Assembly (NCBI GenBank): GCA_947450325.1
Contig: CANFUT010000015.1
Span: 32,730 to 96,729, forward strand
Direction: 5' to 3'
Source of the DNA: Flavobacteriia bacterium
GTDB lineage: Bacteria > Bacteroidota > Bacteroidia > Flavobacteriales_D > Crocinitomicaceae
DNA length: 64,000 nt
Shown one piece after another: positions 17,226 through 24,088 of the stretch; positions within the stretch are counted from its first letter, which is position 1, and each line of letters starts with the position of its first letter. The notes under the pieces are model-generated. The model worked only from the letters and a program-made list of their open reading frames with translations. It made no database searches and was not told the DNA's origin. The translations under genes were made by a program, and so were the position numbers.

Positions 17226-17987
17226 TTATTGTGCACAAAATCCACCATCGATGATTTGCGTCGTACCTGTGATAAATTGACTTTCATCGCTGGCTAAAAA
17301 CAACACCAATTTTGCTATTTCTTCTGGCTCGGCATATCTTCCTAATGGAATCATCGCTTCGAATTGTTTTTGCACATCTTTCGCATGTCCTGCCGAAGCG
17401 CCTTCTTCGATTGAACGCATCATTCTGTTATTGACTGGGGAAGGATGCACAGAATTGACCCTGATTTTTCTCGCTGCGACTTCAAGTGCTGTCGTTCTCA
17501 TGATTCCAACAACTGCGTGCTTGCTTGTCACGTAAGCATCCAAATGCGCAGAACCAACAATTCCAGCAACTGAAGAAGTCATGATGATACTTCCACCGTC
17601 ATTCATTTGTGGAATTACATATTTGTTTCCTTGCCAAACGCCTTTTACATTGACAGCAATTACTTGGTCAAAAATCTCTTCTGGATAATCGACAATGGGA
17701 CAAACAACGCCTTCGATGCCCGCATTATTGAAAAAAACATCAATTTTGCCGAAAATTTTCACCGTTTCGTTGACGTAGTTTTCAACGTCTTTGGACTTTG
17801 AAACATCAGCCACACAAAAGTGGACATCTTCACTGCCCAATTCAGTTATCGTTTTTTCTAAATCTGTTTTGTTTTTGTCAACCAACATCACTTTGGCGCC
17901 TTCTGACAAGAAAATTTTGGCGGTCACTTTTCCGATACTTCCAGCACCACCTGTAATGATGGCTACTTTGTCTTGCAATCTTTTCAT
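17226..17987 (-). CDS. Short-chain dehydrogenase/reductase (SDR family)
   Basis: 253 residues, the classical SDR size. The Rossmann nucleotide-binding motif is TGGAGSIG (residues 12-19), NNAG is at 87-90, and the catalytic Ser138/139, Tyr152 and Lys156 (YVTSK) are intact. Asp37 after beta-2 (VMLVDKNK) suggests NAD(H) rather than NADP(H). The substrate cannot be read from the sequence; the closest style is the glucose/3-oxoacyl/2,5-diketogluconate group of SDRs. It starts 20 bp after the cupin lipoprotein gene on the same strand, so the two are probably cotranscribed. Confidence 0.92.
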   Translation of the reverse strand: MKRLQDKVAIITGGAGSIGKVTAKIFLSEGAKVMLVDKNKTDLEKTITELGSEDVHFCVADVSKSKDVENYVNETVKIFGKIDVFFNNAGIEGVVCPIVDYPEEIFDQVIAVNVKGVWQGNKYVIPQMNDGGSIIMTSSVAGIVGSAHLDAYVTSKHAVVGIMRTTALEVAARKIRVNSVHPSPVNNRMMRSIEEGASAGHAKDVQKQFEAMIPLGRYAEPEEIAKLVLFLASDESQFITGTTQIIDGGFCAQ

Positions 17988-18007
17988 ACTAGTTAATTTT
18001 AAAATTT

Positions 18008-18514
18008 TTAGCGTTTTTCAGTCGTTTTACCATCAAATTTCTCAGCGATTTCATCCGCTTCTTTTTTGGTTTTTCGAATGATTTTGTCCTCGTGATTGGG
18101 CGGAGAATAAATGGTATATAATTTCAAATCCCATTTATCATCTGTATTAATGATATTGTGCTTTGCACCAGCCGGAACAATAATCGCATCTCCAATTATT
18201 ATTTGGCGAACATGATCATTGATAATGCACTGCCCCATTCCATTTTCCACTCTAAAAAATTGTTCAACTGAGGTGTGTGTTTCCTCCCCTATTTCTTCTC
18301 CAGGTTTTAAGGACATGACCACCAATTGCATATTTTTTCCAGTGTATAAAACTTGTCTGAAATTTTTGTTTTGAAGTGTGATAACTTCAATGTTTCCTTC
18401 GTAACCTTTCATATTTTTTGATTTAAAATTTTCTTTTTCGTGAATCGATGATTTCTGTTCGCAAGCTGATATCAGGACACTAAGCGCTGGAACAATCCAA
18501 ATTTTACAATTCAT
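18008..18514 (-). CDS. Cupin-domain lipoprotein
   Basis: 168 residues. The N-terminus MNCKIWIVPALSVLISAC carries a lipobox with Cys18, so the protein is probably anchored in a membrane. Residues about 45-150 form a single cupin barrel: metal-binding-type motif 1 appears as HTSVEQFFRVENGMG and motif 2 as GDAIIVPAGAKHNI. Related cupins often lack the lipoprotein leader and begin at the internal MKGYEGNIE; that start would give a cytosolic 134-residue protein. The lipobox looks genuine, so the longer form is preferred. Substrate unknown. It precedes the SDR gene by 20 bp. Confidence 0.75.
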   Translation of the reverse strand: MNCKIWIVPALSVLISACEQKSSIHEKENFKSKNMKGYEGNIEVITLQNKNFRQVLYTGKNMQLVVMSLKPGEEIGEETHTSVEQFFRVENGMGQCIINDHVRQIIIGDAIIVPAGAKHNIINTDDKWDLKLYTIYSPPNHEDKIIRKTKKEADEIAEKFDGKTTEKR

Positions 18515-18850
18515 AGTGTTTGTTTTGATTACAAATTTCTATGATTTGACTAGATAAAATCTTACGAAATTCTTGTTCAATGTTGTGAAATTTTGAGCAA
18601 GTAGTTCTATTGCCACCAAATAGTTATAAAAACTAAACTTTCATTCAAAATATCATTCCCAACAAAGCTGCCAAACTGAGTTATACCGAAATCGCTAAAA
18701 AGTCAATTGAAAAATGAAATAAAAAATTGATTGAAGTAAAGTGTTTTTTCTCTTGCCAGGGATTATCTGCGATGCGGCTTCGCGTTGCAGGGAAGTCGCT
18801 GATTATTTTTTTTGCCACGGATGACACGGATATCACGGATTTTTTGCTAC
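18515..18850. other. Gene-free interval opening the repeat-rich island
   Basis: No gene is supported. From 18765 there is a CTGCGATGCGGCTTCGCGTTGCAGGG hairpin-like segment, then at 18814-18868 a degenerate CCACGGATG-family unit with four CACGGAT cores. The remainder (18540-18760) is plain AT-rich DNA without a recognisable feature. Confidence 0.6.
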
Positions 18851-19060
18851 GGATGGCACGGATTTTTTTTAGAATCTAACCCAGTTCCATCCCTTTTGGG
18901 GATGAAATGTGGGTAAAAAAGAACACCACAATCGAGAACTCGTCGCGGTAGGGACGAAATAAAACATTTGCTTTTACGGAAATCTCAATCATCGAGAGAA
19001 AGCCCAACTAAAACTTAGGGAAAATTGTTAAATGCCCATCATTCTCAAAAGGGTTAACGT
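18851..19060 (+). repeat. 210-bp dispersed direct repeat, copy 1
   Basis: The segment starting GGATGGCACGGATTT and ending GGGTTAACGT matches 19893-20102 over the same length with roughly 85-90 percent identity by eye. It contains CCATCCCTTTTGGGGATGAAATGTGGGT, a partial palindrome also of a kind recalled from other Bacteroidetes intergenic repeats. It carries no convincing ORF. Confidence 0.85.
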
Positions 19061-19186
19061 TCCGCGGCTTTGCGCCGTGGCGGCAAGTTAAGAATAAATG
19101 TAATAAGAAATTCTGATGTTCGGAGTATTTTCCAAGAAAGACAAACCAGCTATTGCGCGAAACCGCTCTTGTAGGCAGTTATCGTA
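19054..19186 (-). repeat. attC-like imperfect palindrome downstream of the SUKH gene
   Basis: The segment is bounded by TTAAC (19054-19058) and GTTA (19178-19181). Its ends can pair: GCGGCTTTGCGC near the left end against GCGCGAAACCGC near the right end. The ~130-base length, position right at the 3' end of a gene, and unpaired centre resemble integron attC recombination sites. The 7-bp core boxes are not canonical. A similar site lies at 21697-21832. Confidence 0.4.
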
Positions 19187-19654
19187 CTATCTTCTTTCAC
19201 GTTCCTCTTTTTTAAGTGCAATTAAATGCGCTATAAATTCAGATAAACTGTTTCCAATTTGTTTTATTCTTAATTGTTGATATTCACTTATGGCTTCATA
19301 AACTTTGGGATTATTTCCTTCGTCTAAATACACAAAAAAGAATTGATCACCTCCATTATAAATGTCAATTACGTAAAATGGTCTTTCAATTTTCAAATTA
19401 CTGTCTTCCAAAACTTCTTTGACAATATTCTGCAATTCCTGTTGAGTTTCACAAAGGCCATAATCCAAACCATCACAATATCCTCCGGCTAAAAACAACA
19501 ATTCTTTCAAAGCTTTAGGAAATATTGCAACATTGTTAAACTGTTTTTCTAAAGTTTTAATTTCTTCGATTGGCAAAGGTTTGTTTTTGACAGTCTGACC
19601 AGAAAAATTTATATAAGAATGATTTATAAGTTCTGTTAAATATTCAATTTCCAT
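19187..19654 (-). CDS. SMI1/KNR4 (SUKH) family protein
   Basis: 155 residues. The region LPIEEIKTLEKQFN...FPKALKELLFLAGGY (about residues 26-59) is the SUKH signature, followed by the typical GGDQFFFVYL and a C-terminal helix SLSEFIAHLI. SUKH proteins often act as immunity proteins against polymorphic toxins in Bacteroidetes, but no toxin gene is adjacent, so it is an orphan. It lies between two long direct-repeat copies, with an attC-like palindrome at its 3' end, consistent with a single-gene cassette. The function as immunity protein is inference from the family. Confidence 0.8.
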   Translation of the reverse strand: MEIEYLTELINHSYINFSGQTVKNKPLPIEEIKTLEKQFNNVAIFPKALKELLFLAGGYCDGLDYGLCETQQELQNIVKEVLEDSNLKIERPFYVIDIYNGGDQFFFVYLDEGNNPKVYEAISEYQQLRIKQIGNSLSEFIAHLIALKKEERERR

Positions 19655-19684
19655 CGATAAAAGAGTTTTGAGATAATTGCCTAC

Positions 19685-19836
19685 AATTTATTTATACACG
19701 ATAAAAATAACCCTTTTATTTCGCATGTGCAACCAAAGTCGAATCGCTTGGCGAAACTGGTGTTTCGGGTTATTCATTTTAAAAATCGGCGAATCGACTC
19801 TTCATTTGCTGTATACTTTTGGTGCTGACATGTGCT
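19685..19836 (+). repeat. ~152-bp dispersed repeat, copy 1 (possibly coding)
   Basis: This matches 23721-23873 in the same orientation at about 85 percent identity. Both copies keep an open frame reading RIAWRNWCFGLFIL-x-I-x-EST and then LHLLY-x-FGADMC. Of about nine substitutions inside that stretch, five are synonymous third-position changes. That hints at a translated peptide, but the sample is tiny and no ribosome-binding context is evident. The rest of the 19655-19892 gap holds no gene. Confidence 0.6.
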
Positions 19837-19892
19837 TATATTTAACTTCGTATCTGCTTTGCAGTGCAAGGAAATCACGGATTATTTACTCT

Positions 19893-20102
19893 GGATGGCA
19901 CGGATTTCTTTTAGTATCCAACCCTGCTCCATCCCTTTTGGGGATGAAATGTGGGTAAAAAAGAACACCACACTCGATAACTCGTCGCAGTAGGGACGAA
20001 ATAAAACTTTTGCTTTTAAGGAAATCTCGATTATCGAGAGAAAACCTAACTAAAACTTAGCGGAAATTTTTAAATGCCTGTAATTCAAAAAAGGGCTAAC
20101 GT
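19893..20102 (+). repeat. 210-bp dispersed direct repeat, copy 2
   Basis: This is the counterpart of 18851-19060, same orientation and span. It is preceded by a degenerate CACGGATT unit (19875-19884) and ends in CTAACGT, from which a short TAAC...GTTA interval (20097-20122) runs onto the stop codon of the caspase-like gene. Copies 1 and 2 bracket the SUKH gene. Confidence 0.85.
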
Positions 20103-20119
20103 TTTGCGCGTATGTGATG

Positions 20120-20863
20120 TTAAAGGCTGTTTAATTTTATTGCAAATGGGAAATTCAAGTTTTCTTCACTATCATTTATCGTTACAACTTGTGGATTCTG
20201 ATCAAAATTTGATTTGAATTTCAAATACTGATGAGCTAAATCATTCGCATCATTTATAGATAATACGCTTTCGCTATTTTGGCTCTCATACCATTCCAAA
20301 GATGTTTTTAGCAATGAATAAGTATAGTCGCCTCCTAATTCTGTATCATTACTTATTTCTCCAACAGAGCAAGCATACGCTATAGAAATACCATCTGTAC
20401 TTTCAGAAACTATTTGCATGTATTTTTCACTAGAATTTGGTTGATTTAAAGTTGATTTAAAGCATAAATATTCAGGGCCTGAGAAACTTGAGTATTCTTC
20501 AACTATGGATTTTCGGCAAGTATCAATAATTATTAGGGCTTTAGGTGCTTTTATAATCGAAACTAATTGAGAAACAGAAAGTGATTCGGAGTCATTTATT
20601 GCAATATTCGTTTCTTTTAAACCTTGTTGACCATGGCCGGAAAAATATACAAGTAAGAAATCAGTATATGTACTCTGGAATAATTCGATTAAATTTTCAG
20701 ATGGACATTTAAACAGTCCTGTTATTTCATTATCCTCCCAAGAACCACCAATAGGTGATTTTAAAAAACTTACAAAGTGATGTAAATCTGTGTCTACGCC
20801 CCTTAAATACTGCTTCGTGTTCTTTGGCCCTGGTGAACCGATCATTATAGCTTTTCTTATCAT
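20120..20863 (-). CDS. Caspase-like (peptidase C14 family) protein
   Basis: 247 residues. The N-terminal part is a caspase-hemoglobinase fold: the first strand with RKAIMIGSPG and a downstream RGVDTDLHHF helix, catalytic His77 in YFSGHGQ, and catalytic Cys116 in IIIDTCRKS. An Asp/Glu-rich segment (SNDTELGGDYTYSLLK) matches the region shaping the substrate pocket. There is no membrane segment or obvious effector domain, so it is a minimal, probably cytosolic, protease that may need activation by a partner. The neighbour 117 bp upstream on the same strand is a DnaA-like P-loop protein, a plausible partner. Prokaryotic caspase homologues occur in stress and anti-phage systems; that role here is inference. 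Confidence 0.85.
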   Translation of the reverse strand: MIRKAIMIGSPGPKNTKQYLRGVDTDLHHFVSFLKSPIGGSWEDNEITGLFKCPSENLIELFQSTYTDFLLVYFSGHGQQGLKETNIAINDSESLSVSQLVSIIKAPKALIIIDTCRKSIVEEYSSFSGPEYLCFKSTLNQPNSSEKYMQIVSESTDGISIAYACSVGEISNDTELGGDYTYSLLKTSLEWYESQNSESVLSINDANDLAHQYLKFKSNFDQNPQVVTINDSEENLNFPFAIKLNSL

Positions 20864-20980
20864 ATTTTAATTGAATTTAATGTTTTCGAACATGCGCATA
20901 CCCTTTTCGGGTTGTGCTTGCACGCTGTTTTAGTCCGGTTTATAAAGGTTTCAGAACTTAATTGTTATTTATGATTCTAT

Positions 20981-21655
20981 TCAGTAATATTTTTTCACGA
21001 TTTGAATATCAGGGGTAGTATCCCCTAATGCCCTTTTCGCAAAAATGGATATTATCAACCCTTCAATTTCTCTTACACTTAAATTATTAAGACCTCCAAT
21101 GTAATTGATAGATTCTGAACACAAATCCATTTTTTCAGACTTGAGTAATTGTTTAATGATTATTTCCTTTTCTATCACCGATGGCCTAGTGATTTTTATT
21201 TCTTTTTGAACTATTGGAACTTTTGTTCCTTCGTTATACGTGAAAATTATTTTCGTATTTACATTTTTGAGAACTTCAACAATCTTATTACTGATTTCCT
21301 TATTTGAGCTTTCGTAAAAACTATCGATAAGAATCAAGGATTTACTATTTAAGAATTCTTTATTAAAAATTGTCAACTCATTATTTTCAGAGTTATTGGA
21401 AATCAATCTTTCAAAGCTTGAATAAAATACTTCCTTTCCCCTTTCGTTGACTTCAATTTTGTTTAGTATAGCTAAAGCAAGATGAGTTGCACCATTACCA
21501 ATTGTACTGGAAATGCCTAGCACATTATACGGAGTCACTGATAGAGCAAATTCAATTGCAGTTGATTTTGCTGTTGTATTTGTGTCGACAGAGATGAAAT
21601 TCTCGAAACTTGCGCGTTCTTTTGCAGGATAAGTGCTTGAATATTTGTTTGTCAT
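20981..21655 (-). CDS. DnaA-like AAA+ protein with degenerate Walker A
   Basis: 224 residues. The order ASFENFISVDTN...AIEFALSVTPYNVLGISSTIGNGATHLALAI closely follows the DnaA/IstB AAA+ entry, in which FDNF is followed by a P-loop G-x-x-G-x-G-K-T-H. Here the P-loop reads IGNGATH, so the ATP-binding lysine is replaced by Ala while the flanking Gly and His are kept. The Walker B-like strand SLILIDSF retains its Asp. The C-terminal SVREIEGLIISIFAKRA resembles the DnaA lid/sensor-2 helices, and there is no DNA-binding domain IV. It is probably a non-hydrolysing adaptor or sensor. It lies in the same orientation as the caspase-like gene (117 bp) and the zinc-ribbon nuclease (218 bp). Confidence 0.7.
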   Translation of the reverse strand: MTNKYSSTYPAKERASFENFISVDTNTTAKSTAIEFALSVTPYNVLGISSTIGNGATHLALAILNKIEVNERGKEVFYSSFERLISNNSENNELTIFNKEFLNSKSLILIDSFYESSNKEISNKIVEVLKNVNTKIIFTYNEGTKVPIVQKEIKITRPSVIEKEIIIKQLLKSEKMDLCSESINYIGGLNNLSVREIEGLIISIFAKRALGDTTPDIQIVKKYY

Positions 21656-21696
21656 TTTTTTAAATATTTATCTTTAGGTTGTTGGTTTTAAACTTG

Positions 21697-21832
21697 CCTA
21701 TAACGGTTTGCGGCTTTGCGAAGAAGCGGAATTGGGAAACGCAATGCTTTAGATTAAACGAATATACCAAGAAAAACGAATGCTTCAAACTCGCAACAAT
21801 GCCCGCTTATAGCAAAACTGCTGTTATGCACT
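21697..21832 (-). repeat. attC-like imperfect palindrome downstream of the zinc-ribbon nuclease
   Basis: About 136 bases bounded by CTATAAC (21698-21704) and GTTATGC (21823-21829), which are near-complementary 7-mers. Inside, AAGCGGAATTG pairs with the CAATGCCCGCTT segment and AACGCAATGCTT with the GAATGCTTCAAACTCGC side. The TTTGCGGCTTTGCG start is shared in type with the site at 19054. The length and folded shape resemble an integron attC site, although the boxes differ from the RYYYAAC/GTTRRRY consensus by one position each. Confidence 0.45.
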
Positions 21833-21873
21833 GTACCGTTATTTAAAATATGCTTGCCTTTTGAATTAATTAG

Positions 21874-23559
21874 TTAATCTCTTTCGTTCCATTTTAGGCG
21901 ACCCGAACAATAGGGACACCACGATTTTCTGTTAATAATACTTTTAGGTTGCGCTGGCCAAATATGACCTTTAGAACATTGCCAGGTTAATTTACTGACA
22001 TTATTTATATATGTTTTTGATAAGCATTTACCACCTCTAGTTTTTGCTATCTCTAACATTTCATCAATTGTATGTTTCGATTTACCTGCACATTGCTTGC
22101 ACCATGAGCCAAGCTTAATACTACTAGGAGATGCAGGCCAAGTGTGACTCTGTGAACATTCCCATATTAAAGGAGTTCTGCTATTAATATATACACTTGA
22201 TAAGCATCGGCCATTTCTGTCAATCGCTATCTTCTGCATTTCTTCAATTGTACCTTTCTTTGTTCCAGCACAATCTGGACACCAACCACCCATTTTTAAT
22301 TTGTTAAAAGTTGGAGTCCATGTATGCTTTTTCTCACACTCTACAAGAAGTTTTGACTGATTGTTTACATATTCATTGCTTAGTAACCTACCTTTTTTAG
22401 TCTCAACTAATTGCTTAATTTCATTTAATATAGAGTGATTTTCGTAAAAATCATTAAGTAAATAGTTAAGATCTGTATCAATGAATGCAATCTTATGTCG
22501 AGATAATTCATTTTTTATAAATGATACCAATTTTGTATCAGTTTCGACTTTATTAAAAGGAATAATAATTAGTTTAATACCTAAATGCTCACATTCATTC
22601 AATTTAATACTATCGCGAATTCTCATTTCGCATAGCTTGTCTTCACTCTTATTAAAAAAGCGTCCAATATCGTAATGCTGCTCGCCGTTATACTCAAATG
22701 CAAGATTATATTCTTTTGAATATCCATCAAGCTCATAACCACTTTCAAGGATTCTTCGTGATTTACGAAATTCTGTATTCAATAATCTCTCAAGTATGTA
22801 TTTGCACTTTGCTTCTTGTTTATACCAATTACAATGAGGGCACCATGATTTGTGCTTAACGTCTGTTGGCCTTGCTTCCCAAGTATGATTATCCTTACAT
22901 TTCCATTTAAGTTTTGTAGAGCTGTTTATATACATATCTGACAAGCACTCTCCACCCTTAGATTTGGCGATGGCTCTCATTTCCTCAATGGTTCCTAATT
23001 CTAGACCTGCGCAAGTACGACACCAAGACCCACTGTTTTTTATATCTCCAGGCCTTGAGTAAAAAATATGGCCTGATTTACATTTGAATTTCAACTTATT
23101 ATTTTTGCCTTCATACTTTAATGAAAGACAAATTCCCCCTTTGATTATGGCAATTTTTTTAAAATCTTCAATTGTCGATAACCTTCTTGGAGAACATTCT
23201 CTGCATCCAATTCCTTTCAAAAGATGTTCGGGAGTCAATTCGAATAAATGACCATTAGAACAATTAAATTTAAGTTTAATATTTCCACCCTTGTATTCAT
23301 TGGATAGGAGTTCAAAGCCACGATTTCTCGCTACTGATTCTAATGATTGAATAGTATGGCGTGTTTGCTTTCTTCCTGTACAATCAGGACACCAATAGTT
23401 TCTATTGAAAATAGCTCTTGGTTCTAAGGAAAATAAATGTCCTTTGTCACATTTCCAACTAAGTTTTATTCGGCCATTGGTGTAACTTTCTGACAAACAA
23501 ATGCCACCTTTCTTCTTTGCAAGGTTTTGAAAAAATTCAATATTATATTTCATTTCCAT
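21874..23559 (-). CDS. Zinc-ribbon-array protein with internal Vsr/PD-(D/E)XK-like nuclease
   Basis: 561 residues built from seven ~60-residue zinc-ribbon repeats, each of form KGG-x-CLS-x-Y...C-x2-GH-x-W/F...WC-x2-C. Four repeats (residues about 1-240) precede and three (about 380-555) follow a nuclease-like insert. The insert (about 250-345) reads LLNTEFRKSRRI...ELDGYS...AFEYNGEQHY...LGIKLIIIPFNK, the Asp, Glu-x-Asn and Gln-His arrangement of Vsr-like PD-(D/E)XK endonucleases. The protein probably binds DNA in a modular way and cuts it, as a homing-type or defence nuclease. A related but differently ordered protein lies at 43117-44640. Start ATG at 23559, with a second at 23553. An attC-like palindrome lies 41 bp past its stop. 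Confidence 0.8.
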   Translation of the reverse strand: MEMKYNIEFFQNLAKKKGGICLSESYTNGRIKLSWKCDKGHLFSLEPRAIFNRNYWCPDCTGRKQTRHTIQSLESVARNRGFELLSNEYKGGNIKLKFNCSNGHLFELTPEHLLKGIGCRECSPRRLSTIEDFKKIAIIKGGICLSLKYEGKNNKLKFKCKSGHIFYSRPGDIKNSGSWCRTCAGLELGTIEEMRAIAKSKGGECLSDMYINSSTKLKWKCKDNHTWEARPTDVKHKSWCPHCNWYKQEAKCKYILERLLNTEFRKSRRILESGYELDGYSKEYNLAFEYNGEQHYDIGRFFNKSEDKLCEMRIRDSIKLNECEHLGIKLIIIPFNKVETDTKLVSFIKNELSRHKIAFIDTDLNYLLNDFYENHSILNEIKQLVETKKGRLLSNEYVNNQSKLLVECEKKHTWTPTFNKLKMGGWCPDCAGTKKGTIEEMQKIAIDRNGRCLSSVYINSRTPLIWECSQSHTWPASPSSIKLGSWCKQCAGKSKHTIDEMLEIAKTRGGKCLSKTYINNVSKLTWQCSKGHIWPAQPKSIINRKSWCPYCSGRLKWNERD

Positions 23560-23720
23560 ATTTTAACTTCGAGTTTGAAGGTATCCAATTGAATAATTTC
23601 ATTAAAATTCAAATATAGGAAGCTTATTAAATGTATAATTAATTATTCACATACTTTTTACCTCGTGCCTGTAAAGATATCGCTGTTGGTTCTGAAGATG
23701 ATTGTATAGGTATTGTGCAT

Positions 23721-23873
23721 AACTTATTGATACACGATAAAACTAACACTTTTATTTCGCATGTACAACCCCAGTCGAATAGCTTGGCGAAACTGGTGTT
23801 TCGGGTTATTCATTTTACAAATCGCCGAATCAACACTTCATTTGCTGTATGATTTTGGTGCTGATATGTGTGT
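23721..23873 (+). repeat. ~152-bp dispersed repeat, copy 2
   Basis: This is the direct counterpart of 19685-19836. Together the two copies bracket the caspase, DnaA-like and zinc-ribbon nuclease genes, with the SUKH gene just outside. The remainder of the 23560-24076 interval shows no supported gene. Confidence 0.75.
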
Positions 23874-24076
23874 ATTTTCGGTTATTTTACCTCTTTTATG
23901 CCCCAAAAGCTCCCGTATAAATCGCAAATCAGTGCCGCTTTACATCAAATGCAAGAGTTAAATGTGTCTCAAACAATGCAAAGTTACAGGTTTTTAATAT
24001 TAGCAATTGTATCACTTTTATTTAAAAAAACCAACACTAAACTCATGTGTCACGAACAGGTCTATCAAAAAATCCC

Positions 24077-24084
24077 TACCTTTG
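24077..24084 (+). promoter_or_regulatory. -7 promoter element of the ABC-F gene
   Basis: TACCTTTG fits TAnnTTTG exactly and is followed after 4 bases by the ATG at 24089, so the mRNA should start at or next to the start codon. This placement is what decides the start over the ATG at 24047. Confidence 0.6.
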
Positions 24085-24088
24085 CGGC

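Noticed and set aside
24047..24088. Upstream ATG as the ABC-F start
   Set aside because: The extra 14 residues are encoded by the promoter -7 box region and are not part of the family.
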